NCBI GenBank assembly: GCA_963814095.1
Contig: CAWFBT010000014.1
Location: forward strand, 206,887-270,886
Origin: JACVRW01 sp963814095
GTDB taxonomy: Bacteria; Actinomycetota; Thermoleophilia; Solirubrobacterales; Thermoleophilaceae
Direction: 5' to 3'
DNA: 64,000 nucleotides
A program made the translations under genes and the position numbers. The notes beneath the pieces were generated by a model. That model made no database searches, was not told the DNA's origin, and saw nothing but the letters and a program-made list of their open reading frames with translations. Positions 1-8,020 of the stretch are shown here, piece by piece. Position 1 is the first letter of the stretch, and the number at the start of each line of letters is the position of its first letter.

Positions 1-1
1 G

Positions 2-505
2 GGCTCGTCCGGCACCGGCCGCATCGGCGGCGACAACCCGCGCGCGGGCTTCGTCGGCGATGCGGATGCGGGCATCTACTGCCACCCGACGATCGTCGAC
101 GGCGTGACCGCCGACGACGAGATCTACGACACGGAGACGTTCGGGCCGATCGTGGGCGTCGCGAAGTTCAGCGACTTCGACGAGGCGGTCGAGCTGGCGA
201 ACGGCCACGGCTATGGGCTCTCAGCGGCGATCTACACGACGAACGCGAAGTGGGCATTCCGCTTCCGCGAGCGCGTCAGCGCCGGGATGCTGTCCGTCAA
301 CAACTCGACGAGCGGTGCCGAGGCGCACCTGCCGTTCGGCGGCAACGGCCGCTCGGGCAACGGCAGCCGCCAGTCCGGCATCTGGGTGCTCGACCAGTTC
401 ACGCGCTGGCAGTCGATGAACTGGGACTACGCCGGCAAGCTGCAGAAGGCGCAGATGGACGTGGCCGAGCTGACCGGCGACCCGGACTTCCGGCTCGACG
501 CCTAG
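2..505 (+). CDS. Aldehyde dehydrogenase, C-terminal part (5' end outside window)
   Basis: This is the last 167 codons of an NAD(P)-dependent aldehyde dehydrogenase; the reading frame is open from base 2, so the N-terminal and catalytic Cys regions lie upstream of the window. Visible family signatures are the segment TETFGPIVGVAKF (the conserved E-x-FGP motif near the nicotinamide pocket), the LSAAIYT strand and the C-terminal LPFGGNGRSGNGSR loop with its characteristic FGG. Substrate cannot be told; the tail after the FGG loop is long and resembles semialdehyde-type dehydrogenases. It is followed by a short hairpin and a convergent FUSC gene. Confidence 0.9.
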   Translation, partial: GSSGTGRIGGDNPRAGFVGDADAGIYCHPTIVDGVTADDEIYDTETFGPIVGVAKFSDFDEAVELANGHGYGLSAAIYTTNAKWAFRFRERVSAGMLSVNNSTSGAEAHLPFGGNGRSGNGSRQSGIWVLDQFTRWQSMNWDYAGKLQKAQMDVAELTGDPDFRLDA

Positions 506-516
506 GCGCGACCGCA

Positions 517-539
517 GACCCTCACGACGGGTGAGGGTC
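517..539. terminator. Hairpin between convergent genes
   Basis: A perfect 9-bp inverted repeat (GACCCTCAC / GTGAGGGTC) with a 5-base loop lies just after the aldehyde dehydrogenase stop and over the last codons of the FUSC gene. It could end transcription from either side. No T-run follows, so it is not a classic intrinsic terminator. Confidence 0.4.
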
Positions 540-1736
540 AAGCGTCGAGCGCACCGCGTCCTGCGCCCGTGGGCGCTCCATCCCGGTGGCGCGCAGGAGG
601 TCGACCGCGATCAGCCGGACCTGGCCGACGATGTGGAGCGCCGACATGTTGCCGGTCTCGTCGAGCACGGTGTTGGCGACGGCGGCCGCGCGCACGGCGG
701 CCTCGCGGGCCGGGCCGGGGCCGACGTCCTCGAGCAGGTGGAGCGCCCGGGTGGCCTCCGCCAACTCGGCAATCGAGGCGCTGACCTCGGGCGGGGTCGC
801 GTCGCCCGTTGCGACGGCCCGCCCGACACCGCGAGCCAGCGAGCGCGCGTCGGCGATTTCCAGCCGCAGATGTCGAGCGAGCTCCGCCAGCTTGCCGATC
901 TCGACGAGCGCTCCCCGCCGCCCGAGCGACAGGCGCGCCGCGTCGGCCGCGGCCGTGATCGAGTCCTCGAGCTCGTCGTGCTCCGGTCGCAGCCGGGCGA
1001 CCGCCTCCACGGCCCGGTCGGCCTCGGCCTCGTCACGGTCCTCCACGGCCTTGGCGATGTGGTCGAGGGCCGCCGCCAGGCCGTCGATGACGGGAGCCAG
1101 GTCCTTGCGGGCGAGGCGCAGGGGATCGACGGGCAACAGGATCGAGCCGACGAGCAGGCCGATGGCCGCGCCCGTGGCGGCATCCACGGCGCGGGTGAAG
1201 TCGAACGCGCCGTCCGGCGGCTGCAGCGTGGCCACCAGCACGGCCGACGCGGCAGCCTGCGAGGCGAGCAGCGGGCCGCCGCCGACGAGCGTGGCGCCGA
1301 CCATCGCGAGTGCCACGACCACGCCGATCTGCCAGGCGCCGGTGCCGATCAGCGCCACCAGCAGGTCCGCTATGGCGATGCCGACCGCCACCCCGAGCGC
1401 GAGCTCGACCGCGCGCGCCCTGCGTTCGCCGACGGTGAGGCCGAGCGTGATGACGGCGGAGATCGGGGCGAAGAAGGGCGTGGAGTGGCCGACCAGCTCG
1501 GTGGCCACGAGCCAGGCGAGCGAGGCCGCGACCGCGCTCTGCAGGATCGGGCGGGCCGTCGCGATCACGCGCGCGCGGCGCGCCTCTATGCCCGCCCGCG
1601 AGGCGGTGGCGGCCTCCTCGAGGAGCTCAGCGCGGGCGGGCGCGCGCCTCAACGCCGCTGCTCGCCGAGCGGCGCGCGAGACGTCCTCCATCCGGGACGG
1701 CGGGAGTCCGGGCGCGGTGTCGCGCCTGTCGGTCAT
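522..1736 (-). CDS. FUSC-family (aromatic acid exporter-like) membrane protein
   Basis: A 404-residue protein with a basic N-terminal stretch (about residues 1-50), then a block of about six hydrophobic segments (roughly 55-200) including ISAVITLGLTVGERRARAVE, which matches the FUSC/YccS N-terminal motif where a helix is followed by a R-A-E cluster. The C-terminal half is hydrophilic and helical, as in FUSC/ArAE proteins. The family is linked to efflux of organic acids. The ATG overlaps the stop of the upstream ThDP enzyme as ATGA, so the two are probably translationally coupled; the exporter may handle a substrate or product of that enzyme, which is inference. Confidence 0.75.
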   Translation of the reverse strand: MTDRRDTAPGLPPSRMEDVSRAARRAAALRRAPARAELLEEAATASRAGIEARRARVIATARPILQSAVAASLAWLVATELVGHSTPFFAPISAVITLGLTVGERRARAVELALGVAVGIAIADLLVALIGTGAWQIGVVVALAMVGATLVGGGPLLASQAAASAVLVATLQPPDGAFDFTRAVDAATGAAIGLLVGSILLPVDPLRLARKDLAPVIDGLAAALDHIAKAVEDRDEAEADRAVEAVARLRPEHDELEDSITAAADAARLSLGRRGALVEIGKLAELARHLRLEIADARSLARGVGRAVATGDATPPEVSASIAELAEATRALHLLEDVGPGPAREAAVRAAAVANTVLDETGNMSALHIVGQVRLIAVDLLRATGMERPRAQDAVRSTLDPHPS

Positions 1737-3388
1737 CGCCTGTACCAGCGCGGCGACACGTTGGGCGGCGGGCCAAGTGCCTCGCGCGCGACGAGCACTG
1801 TCGGCTCCTTGAGCGCGACGTGCCCCTTGAGCGCCATCGCGAAGTGCTCCCCGAGGCCGTCGACGTGGTCGGCCCGTACGCCGAACGAGCGCGCCAGCGC
1901 CACGAAGTCCGGGGTGAGGAGGTCGACGCCCTCGCGCGGGTCGCCGTGCCGGTCCTGGTCGAAGCGGATCATCCCGTAGCCGCCGTCCTCGACGATCACG
2001 GCCGTGAGCGGGATGTTCTCCTGCTTGGCGGCCGCGAGCTCGCCGCAGGCGTAGAGGAAGCCGCCGTCGCCCGAGATGCTCACCGCCGGGCCCGCTCCCG
2101 CGAGCGCCGCGCCGAGGCCCTGGGGGAAGGCGCAGCCGAGCGTCCCCCAGCCGAGCGGGTAGGAGAGCTTGCGTGGCGCCGGGGTGCGGTGGAAGCCGCC
2201 GAGCCAGTAGCCCGGGATGCACATGTCGCTGACGAGCACGGCGTCGGCCGGCAGCGCGTTCTCGATGGCGGCCAGGAAGCCCATCGCCGCAGGGTCGCTC
2301 TCCGCGTATCCGGCGCGCACCTCGTCGCAGACGGCGCGCAGCCGTCGCGCCAGCGAATCGAGTCCGCCGCGCTCGCCGAGCCGCTCCGCCAGCGCCCCGC
2401 TCGCCGCGGCGGCGTCCGCCTCGAGCAGGACGTCCGGCAGGTAGTTCTTCGACGCGTCCGCCGGATCGACGTTGATCGCCATCAAGTGCGGCGGCTGCGG
2501 CTGCTTCCAGCCCTGGGTCATCATCGCGTCGAAGTCGGTGCCGATCGCGACCACCAGGTCGGCCTCGTCCCAGAGCGCGCCCACCTGGGGCACGTGCGGC
2601 GGGGCGTCCACCAGGCACGGGTGCCCGGGGGCCACGAGCCCGCGGGCCGAGTAGGTCAGCAGGAGCGGCGCCACCAGTCGTTCGGCGAGCCGCGCCACCT
2701 CGTCGCCGGCGCCCGACTGGAGCGCGCCACCGCCCGCCCAGATGAGCGGCCGGCGCGAGCGTTCGAGCAGCTCAAGGGCGCGGCTGAGATGGTCCTCGTC
2801 GGCGCGTGGCACCGGCGCGGGGGAGGCGATGTCGGCGTGCTGCTCGTGCTCCGCGCCGGCGACCAGCAGGTCGGTCGGGATCTCGACGTAGACGGGCCGC
2901 GCGGGCGCTGCCAGCGCCATGCGCGCCGCTGCCGCCACGACGGCGCCCGCGTGCTCCGCCCGTGTGACGCGGTAGGCCTCCTTGACGACGGGAGCGAACA
3001 TCGCGGCCTGGTCGGTCGCCTCGTGCAGCACCCCGCGCCAGACCCCCGGGCGGCGCGCACTCGCCGGGATGTCGGTGGCGATCACGAGCACGGGCTGGCG
3101 CGAGGCCCAGGCCTCGCCGACGGCCGCGAGCGTGTTGGCCGCGCCCGGGCCGGTGGTGGTGAGCGCGACACCCAGCCGGCCGGTGGCGCGGGCGTAGCCG
3201 TCGGCCGCGTAGGCGGCCGTCTGCTCGTGGCGCACCCCCACGAGCCGGATCGGCGACCCGTTCAGCTCGCGCCAGAGCGGAAGGTTGTGGACGCCCGGCA
3301 GCCCGAACGCCAGCTCGACGCCGGCTTTCTCGAGCGCGGCCACGGCGAGTGCGGCGCCTGTCAGCATGCCCGTGCGGGATGAGCTCAC
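1733..3388 (-). CDS. Thiamine diphosphate enzyme, acetolactate synthase large-subunit-like
   Basis: A 551-residue ThDP-dependent enzyme with the usual three domains. The N-terminal Pyr domain carries the catalytic Glu in RHEQTAAYAADGYAR (Glu55), the middle domain has the Rossmann-like region (about 190-330), and the C-terminal PP domain has the ThDP motif starting GDGGF at about residue 440. The family includes acetolactate synthase, benzoylformate decarboxylase and oxalyl-CoA decarboxylase. No regulatory subunit gene is adjacent, so it is probably a catabolic decarboxylase/lyase rather than IlvB. GTG start; the 5' end overlaps the divergent CoA-transferase start by 10 bp. An internal ATG at codon 8 is an alternative start. 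Confidence 0.85.
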   Translation of the reverse strand: MSSSRTGMLTGAALAVAALEKAGVELAFGLPGVHNLPLWRELNGSPIRLVGVRHEQTAAYAADGYARATGRLGVALTTTGPGAANTLAAVGEAWASRQPVLVIATDIPASARRPGVWRGVLHEATDQAAMFAPVVKEAYRVTRAEHAGAVVAAAARMALAAPARPVYVEIPTDLLVAGAEHEQHADIASPAPVPRADEDHLSRALELLERSRRPLIWAGGGALQSGAGDEVARLAERLVAPLLLTYSARGLVAPGHPCLVDAPPHVPQVGALWDEADLVVAIGTDFDAMMTQGWKQPQPPHLMAINVDPADASKNYLPDVLLEADAAAASGALAERLGERGGLDSLARRLRAVCDEVRAGYAESDPAAMGFLAAIENALPADAVLVSDMCIPGYWLGGFHRTPAPRKLSYPLGWGTLGCAFPQGLGAALAGAGPAVSISGDGGFLYACGELAAAKQENIPLTAVIVEDGGYGMIRFDQDRHGDPREGVDLLTPDFVALARSFGVRADHVDGLGEHFAMALKGHVALKEPTVLVAREALGPPPNVSPRWYRR

Positions 3389-4587
3389 CGGACCAATCCT
3401 TACAGGGTCGGCCGCCGCTTCAGGGTGTGCGCGTGGCGGACCTGTCGCGCGTGCTCGCCGGGCCCTACTGCACGATGGTGCTCGCCGATCTCGGTGCCGA
3501 CGTCGTCAAGGTCGAGCGGCCGCAGGGCGGGGACGAGACGCGCACCTGGGGACCGCCCTTCGTCGCCGGCGAGGCCGCCTACTTCCTGTCGGTCAACCGC
3601 GGCAAGCGCTCCTGCGCGCTCGATCTCGGGAGCGAGGAGGGGAGAGCGCTCGCGCTCGAGCTCTGCGCCCGGGCGGACATCGTGATCGAGAACTTCAAGC
3701 TCGGCGGAGCCGAGCGGCTCGGGGTCGGCTACGAGCAGGTGCGCGAGCGCAACCCGGGCGTCGTGTACTGCTCGATCACAGGCTTCGGCTCCGAGCGCGA
3801 GCCGCGCGGGCGGCCCGGCTACGACTTCGTGGCCCAGGCAGAGACGGGTTTGATGTCGATCACCGGGCCGCGCGACGGGCAGCCCTTCAAGGCGGGCGTG
3901 GCCATGGTGGACGTGCTGACCGGGCTTCACGCGGCGGCGGGGGTGCTCGGCGCGCTGCACGGCGGGCAGGGCGGCCGCATCGAGGTGCCGCTGCTCGACA
4001 GCGGGCTGGCGGGGCTCGTGAACGTCGCGCAGAACGCGCTCGTGACGGGCGTCGAGCCGGGCCGCTACGGCAACGCGCACCCGAACATCGTCCCCTACCA
4101 GGACTTCGAGACGGGCTCGGGCCGGATCGCTGTCGCGGCCGCCAACGACGGGCTCTTCCGCGCGCTCTGCGGCGCCATCCGGCTGACCGAGCTGCCGGGG
4201 GACGAGCGCTTCGCGACCAACGCGGCGCGCGTCGAGAACCGCGACGTGCTGATCCCCATGCTCGAGGCGCGCTTCGCCGAGCGCAGCGCGGAGGAGTGGC
4301 TGCCGGCCCTCGACGCCGCCGGGGTGCCCTGCGGCAAGGTCCGCACCGTGACCGACGCGCTCGCCGCCGCCGCGAGCTCAGGCAAGCCCGCCACGATGGA
4401 GGTCGCCCATCCGAGCGCCGGCCCGCTCGAGCTTGTGGCCTCGCCGATCTGGGGCCCGGTCGACCCGGCCTCGTCGCGGCCACCGCCGCTCCTGGGGGAG
4501 CACACGGCCGAGGTGCTGGCGGAGCTCGGCCGCTCCGAGGACGAGATCGCCGCGCTGCTCGCGTCCGGCGTCGCCGCTACTCCCTGA
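3379..4587 (+). CDS. CaiB/BaiF class III CoA-transferase
   Basis: A 402-residue family III CoA-transferase, which moves CoA between carboxylic acids. The N-terminal VRVADLSRVLAGPYCTMVLADLGADVVKVE block is the family hallmark, followed by an NRGK motif at about residue 73. The catalytic Asp is expected at about residue 178 in GVAMVDVLTG, the equivalent of the formyl-CoA transferase nucleophile. An upstream in-frame ATG (3349) would place the start deep inside the divergent gene, so the ATG at 3379 is preferred. The 3' end overlaps the convergent NTF2-like gene by 11 bp. Confidence 0.9.
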   Translation: MSSPDQSLQGRPPLQGVRVADLSRVLAGPYCTMVLADLGADVVKVERPQGGDETRTWGPPFVAGEAAYFLSVNRGKRSCALDLGSEEGRALALELCARADIVIENFKLGGAERLGVGYEQVRERNPGVVYCSITGFGSEREPRGRPGYDFVAQAETGLMSITGPRDGQPFKAGVAMVDVLTGLHAAAGVLGALHGGQGGRIEVPLLDSGLAGLVNVAQNALVTGVEPGRYGNAHPNIVPYQDFETGSGRIAVAAANDGLFRALCGAIRLTELPGDERFATNAARVENRDVLIPMLEARFAERSAEEWLPALDAAGVPCGKVRTVTDALAAAASSGKPATMEVAHPSAGPLELVASPIWGPVDPASSRPPPLLGEHTAEVLAELGRSEDEIAALLASGVAATP

Positions 4588-4966
4588 GCCCGGCCTCCTC
4601 GAGCGCCTGGTCCCAGCTCTCGAAGTACTCGATGCGGACCATCACGCCGTCCTCGAAAGTGCCCACGTGGTGGAACAGCTCCTGGTCGATCACGATGCCG
4701 CTGCCCTTGCCCTTGCCGTGGTGGCGCAGCCTCACGGCCACTACATCGCCGCCGTCGCGGTATTCCTGCGGCTGCAGTTGGAGCTCCTCCATGTCGTCGT
4801 CGATCGCCTCCCAGAAGCGGATGATCTCCTCCGGCCCCGTGCAGGAGTCGGAGCTCTGGAGCGCCGGAAGGATCCATTCGACCCGCGGGTGAAAGTCGCG
4901 GACGGCCGCCGCGAAGTCGCGCCTGTTGTACGCATCGATGAATTCGCGGGTCTTGTCGACGTTCAA
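4577..4966 (-). CDS. SnoaL/NTF2-fold protein (ketosteroid isomerase-like)
   Basis: A 129-residue single-domain protein with the NTF2/SnoaL pattern: an N-terminal helix pair (REFIDAYNRRDFAAAVRDFHP), a VEWILP strand, and a curved sheet ending in VRIEYFESWDQALEEAGL. This last stretch is typical of actinobacterial 'nuclear transport factor 2 family' proteins. Function is unknown; such proteins are often small isomerases, cyclases or ligand binders. Start codon is TTG (4966-4964), chosen because homologues begin with a short MNVDKxREF-like N-terminus. It runs convergent to the CoA-transferase. Confidence 0.8.
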   Translation of the reverse strand: MNVDKTREFIDAYNRRDFAAAVRDFHPRVEWILPALQSSDSCTGPEEIIRFWEAIDDDMEELQLQPQEYRDGGDVVAVRLRHHGKGKGSGIVIDQELFHHVGTFEDGVMVRIEYFESWDQALEEAGLRE

Positions 4967-4996
4967 CTGCGAAATGACCCGCGCAGTATCTCGCTT

Positions 4997-5006
4997 GAAA
5001 GGAGAC
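4997..5006 (+). promoter_or_regulatory. Ribosome binding site of the VOC gene
   Basis: The stretch AAAGGAGACG ends 3 bases before the ATG at 5010 and contains a strong AGGAG Shine-Dalgarno core. It fixes the start of the VOC-family gene despite the internal frameshift. Confidence 0.6.
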
Positions 5007-5009
5007 GAG

Positions 5010-5433
5010 ATGGACTACAAGCTCGAATTGGTGGTGGTGCCGGTGTCGGATGTCGACCGGGCCGTCGCCTTCTACTCGGAGAAGCTTGGCTTCAACATCG
5101 ACGGCGACCACGGGGCCGGTGAGACCTTCCGCGTCGTGCAGCTGACGCCACCCGGATCGCAGTGCTCGATCGCGGTCGGCATCGGCATCAGCCCGGTTGC
5201 CCCGGGCACCTACCAGGGCCTCCACCTCGTCGTGGAGGACATCGAGAAGGCGATCGCGGAGCTTCTCGGAGAGGGGCGTCGACGTCGGCGAGCCGTTCCA
5301 CTTCGGCGAGGCCGGGCAGACGACGGGGCTCGATCCGAACCGCGCCGACTACGGGACGTTCGCGACCTTCAGCGATCCCGACGGCAACGGCTGGGTGCTG
5401 CAGGAGGTGCGCCGGCGCGCGCCGGGTCGCTAG
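5010..5433 (+). CDS. VOC (glyoxalase/dioxygenase fold) protein, frameshifted
   Basis: A VOC-superfamily protein of about 140 residues: VPVSDVDRAVAFYSEKLGF at the N-terminus is the standard first beta-alpha-beta module and FATFSDPDGNGWVLQEV the standard last strand with a metal-ligand Glu. The first 86 codons and the last part lie in different frames. Removing one G of the GG at 5268-5269 restores a continuous AELLERGVDVGEPFHFG. This is either a sequencing error or a recent inactivation; the rest of the gene shows no decay. Many homologues are uncharacterised or act as lyases/dioxygenases. Confidence 0.8.
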
Positions 5434-6032
5434 TGCGGCTCGTCCGGCGACGATGCCGGCGGACGCGACTCCTCAGCGAGCGAGGTGATGGTCAGCGAGC
5501 CGCGCGCGGCCTGCTCCATCACCTCGGTCGCCTCGTCCGAGGAGCGGGCATACAGCTCGACGAGCATGTGGATGACGATGCGCTCCTCGTCGTGCTTGTG
5601 GAAGCGCACGTGGGTGAAGAACTCGCGCGTGCCGTGGTCGCCGAAGGCGGCGAAGGCAAGCGACTCGGCGGCCTCGGGCCCGGAGCAGGACTCGACCTGG
5701 TCGGCGTCCACGGTGACCGTGCAGGAGGCGACCCAGGGCGTGCCGGTGACCATCCGCTCCCAGCGGTCCTCCACCGGCTCGATGCGCGAGATGCGGCGGC
5801 CGTTCTCGTCGTAGAAGGTGAGGCTGAGGTGGGGCTGGTCGTGCAGGCAGTCGAGGCACTGGACGACCGCCTCCTGCACCTCCTCGACAGGGTCGACGGC
5901 CTCGCCGGTATCGGCGTCGACCTTCAAGATGCCCTCGTAGTGAAGCTGAACCTCGAGGTTCTGCGACCAGCAGCGGTAGCAGCGAAGCCAGCTCGACTGG
6001 GTTCCAAGCGACTCGGGCGCGGATCCCTCCAT
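5430..6032 (-). CDS. Uncharacterised protein with two CxxC pairs
   Basis: A 200-residue acidic soluble protein. The N-terminal third has two Cys pairs, CYRCW (near residue 18) and CLDC (near residue 58), which could bind zinc in a ribbon-like fold. The remainder is mixed alpha/beta, with an acidic C-terminal tail. No signal peptide or membrane segment is visible. I do not recognise a named family. The start ATG at 6032 lies only 9 bp from the divergent lipoprotein start at 6042, so the two share a very short promoter region or one start is wrong. Confidence 0.6.
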   Translation of the reverse strand: MEGSAPESLGTQSSWLRCYRCWSQNLEVQLHYEGILKVDADTGEAVDPVEEVQEAVVQCLDCLHDQPHLSLTFYDENGRRISRIEPVEDRWERMVTGTPWVASCTVTVDADQVESCSGPEAAESLAFAAFGDHGTREFFTHVRFHKHDEERIVIHMLVELYARSSDEATEVMEQAARGSLTITSLAEESRPPASSPDEPH

Positions 6033-6041
6033 GCATCCATT

Positions 6042-6434
6042 ATGGCCGTCGCCGCCGTTCTTACCCTGTCGGGCTGCTCGTTGGGGGCCGATGAGGAGGC
6101 CCCGCGGGCCTCCGGACCGCCCGCCGAGATAGCCGCGGTGGTGCAGCGACTCGAGCGCGCGACGGCGGAGCGCGACTGGGCCGCGGTCTGTGCGGACCTG
6201 TTCACCGCGGCCGCACGCGAGCGCGCCGGAGGCCCTGACTGCGCCCGCCTCCTTGGCGAGGCGGCGGCCGACGTGCGCCGGCCCGAGATCGAGATCCGCG
6301 GCATACGGGTGCGGGAGGGAGGCCGCGCGAGCGTCGACGTCCGCACGCGGGCGTCCGGCCAGGAGACCGTCTCCAACGTGCTCGAGCTGCGCAACGAGAA
6401 CGGCCAGTGGCGCGTCGAGGCGCTGAGCGGCTGA
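6042..6434 (+). CDS. Small putative lipoprotein (NTF2-like)
   Basis: A 130-residue protein with a hydrophobic N-terminus ending in a lipobox (LTLSGC), so Cys12 would be lipidated and the protein anchored outside the membrane. The body (IAAVVQRLERATAERDWAAVCADLFTAAARE...) resembles the DUF4878/NTF2-like lipoproteins common in Solirubrobacterales, which have one Cys in the C-A-D-L segment and another in GPDC. The n-region lacks basic residues; the in-frame upstream sequence does contain K/R residues, so the true start may be further upstream at a non-ATG codon. Confidence 0.6.
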   Translation: MAVAAVLTLSGCSLGADEEAPRASGPPAEIAAVVQRLERATAERDWAAVCADLFTAAARERAGGPDCARLLGEAAADVRRPEIEIRGIRVREGGRASVDVRTRASGQETVSNVLELRNENGQWRVEALSG

Positions 6435-6435
6435 G

Positions 6436-7413
6436 TCAGTCGAGGCAGCCCGCGAGGGCCTCGAGGGTGGCGTCGAAGTCCGTCTTCGTGACACCGCCGA
6501 TGCAAGGCGACGTGGTGCCGCAGTCGCGATAGCGGCGCACGCTGGCGGCGGCCTCCTCCGCGGTTCCGATGGCGGCCAGGAGGCCGAGGTACTCGTTCGA
6601 GATCGCCTTGATCGCGGCGTCGGGGCCGCCGTCCTGCATGCCGCGGTCGAAGCCGGCCACGTCCTCCGCGAAGCCGGATGCCTCGATCATCGCCCGGTAG
6701 AACGGCAGCGAGAAGTAGGTGATCAGCTCTGTGCGAAGCCGGGCACGCGCCTCCTCCGGCTCGGTAGTCACGGCCGACGGCACCGCCGCCACGATGTCGA
6801 AGCCCTCGAGCGGCAGCCCCGCCCGCTCGCGGCCCTCGCTGACGGCGGGCACGACGACGTCGCGGACGTAGTTCGGGTTGCAGAGCCAGAGCACCACGCC
6901 GTCTGCGATCTCGCCCGCCAGACGCAGCATCTTCTCGGACAGCCCGGCGAGGTAGATGGGGATGTCCGGCCGCGGGTCGTAGCCCATGAAGCGAAAGCTC
7001 GAGCTGAACTTCTCCCCCTCGGGCGGGCTCTCGCCGCGCAGGGTGGCGCGCACGATGCCGACGTACTGGCGCATCTCGCGCAGCGGCTTGTCGAGCGTCT
7101 GGCCGTACCAGGCTTCGACCACGGGGCGATGCGAGACGCCGAGGCCGATCAGCGCACGCCCGCGCGAGAACTCGTCGAGCGTGGCGAACGACTGGGCGGT
7201 GGCCACCGGCGTGCGCGAGTAGATGGGCATCACGCCGGTGCCGAGCAGGATGCGCTCGGTGCGCGACGCGTACGCCATCAGCACGGTCACCGAGTCGCGC
7301 GCGGCGATGTGGGTCACATAGGCCGACTCGTAGCCGAGCTGCTCCGCGCGGGCGGCGCGCTGGACCGCCTTCTCCAGCGAGCGTCCAGCGCCTATGAACG
7401 AGCCGAGGGCCAA
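6436..7413 (-). CDS. LLM-class (F420-type) flavin-independent oxidoreductase
   Basis: A 325-residue luciferase-like TIM-barrel protein. Family landmarks include ALGSFIGAGRSLEKAVQRAARAEQLGYESAYVTH at the N-terminus, the TGVMPIYSRTP strand, the ATLDEFSRGRALIGLGVSH segment and PDIPIYLAGLSEKMLRLAGEIADGVVLW. This set is typical of F420-dependent rather than FMN-dependent members, and cofCDE are encoded in the same window, so F420 is the probable cofactor (inference). TTG start at 7413 is chosen because the barrel begins directly after it; the long open frame upstream is antisense to the MobA-like gene. Confidence 0.85.
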   Translation of the reverse strand: MALGSFIGAGRSLEKAVQRAARAEQLGYESAYVTHIAARDSVTVLMAYASRTERILLGTGVMPIYSRTPVATAQSFATLDEFSRGRALIGLGVSHRPVVEAWYGQTLDKPLREMRQYVGIVRATLRGESPPEGEKFSSSFRFMGYDPRPDIPIYLAGLSEKMLRLAGEIADGVVLWLCNPNYVRDVVVPAVSEGRERAGLPLEGFDIVAAVPSAVTTEPEEARARLRTELITYFSLPFYRAMIEASGFAEDVAGFDRGMQDGGPDAAIKAISNEYLGLLAAIGTAEEAAASVRRYRDCGTTSPCIGGVTKTDFDATLEALAGCLD

Positions 7414-7462
7414 GGCGGGCGCAAGCCTATACCGGCGGCGCGGCCGGGTAGGCTCGCCCGCT

Positions 7463-8020
7463 GTGATCGGCGCGGTGCTAGCCGGCGGCGAGGGACGCAG
7501 GCTCGGAGCTGGCTCGAAGGCGGCCGCGCAGCTCGCCGGCCGGCCGCTCGTCGAGTACCCGCTCGAGGCGCTCGCCGCGGTGTGCGAGCGCGTGGCGGTC
7601 GTATGCAAGCGCGACACGCGCCTTCCGGAGCTGGCCGGAGCCGAGCGCTGGGACGAGCCCGACGAGCCGCGCCACCCGCTCACCGGGATCGTGCACGCGC
7701 TCGAGACCGGAGGCGCGCCGGTGCTCGTCTGCGCGGCAGACATGCCGTTCGTGACGGCCGACGCATGCCGGACGCTGATCCAGGGCGCCGCCGGCGCGCC
7801 GGCGGTCGTCGCGAGCGCAGCCGGCGTGCTGCAACCGACGTTCGGGCTCTACGCGCCCGCGGCGCTCGACGTGCTGCGCGCGGCCCCGCCGGACGCGCCG
7901 CTCACGCGCACCGTCGAGGCGCTCGACCCGGCCCGGGTCGCGCTGCCGCCGTCGCTGCTGCGGAGCATCAACACGCCCGAGCAGCTCGCCGACGCAGAGG
8001 CGCTGCTGGCCGCTCGCTAG
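7463..8020 (+). CDS. mobA: MobA-like molybdenum cofactor guanylyltransferase
   Basis: A 185-residue nucleotidyltransferase. The N-terminal LAGGEGRRLG (residues 6-15) followed by K-A-A-A-Q-L-A-G-R-P-L is the NTP-binding signature of MobA/MocA, and CAADMPFVTADACR and the C-terminal NTPEQL segment match MobA's metal-binding and substrate regions. MobA attaches GMP to molybdopterin. Lys in the GSK motif is conserved. GTG at 7463 gives a normal MobA length; the ATG at 7394 would add a stretch overlapping the divergent oxidoreductase. No other Moco genes are nearby. Confidence 0.75.
   Translation: MIGAVLAGGEGRRLGAGSKAAAQLAGRPLVEYPLEALAAVCERVAVVCKRDTRLPELAGAERWDEPDEPRHPLTGIVHALETGGAPVLVCAADMPFVTADACRTLIQGAAGAPAVVASAAGVLQPTFGLYAPAALDVLRAAPPDAPLTRTVEALDPARVALPPSLLRSINTPEQLADAEALLAAR

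Noticed and set aside
7463..8020. Possible CofC (FbiD) identity for the nucleotidyltransferase
   Set aside because: The motifs (LAGGEGRRLG, ADMPFV, NTPEQL) are those of MobA, and a clear CofC gene is present at 30954-31643.
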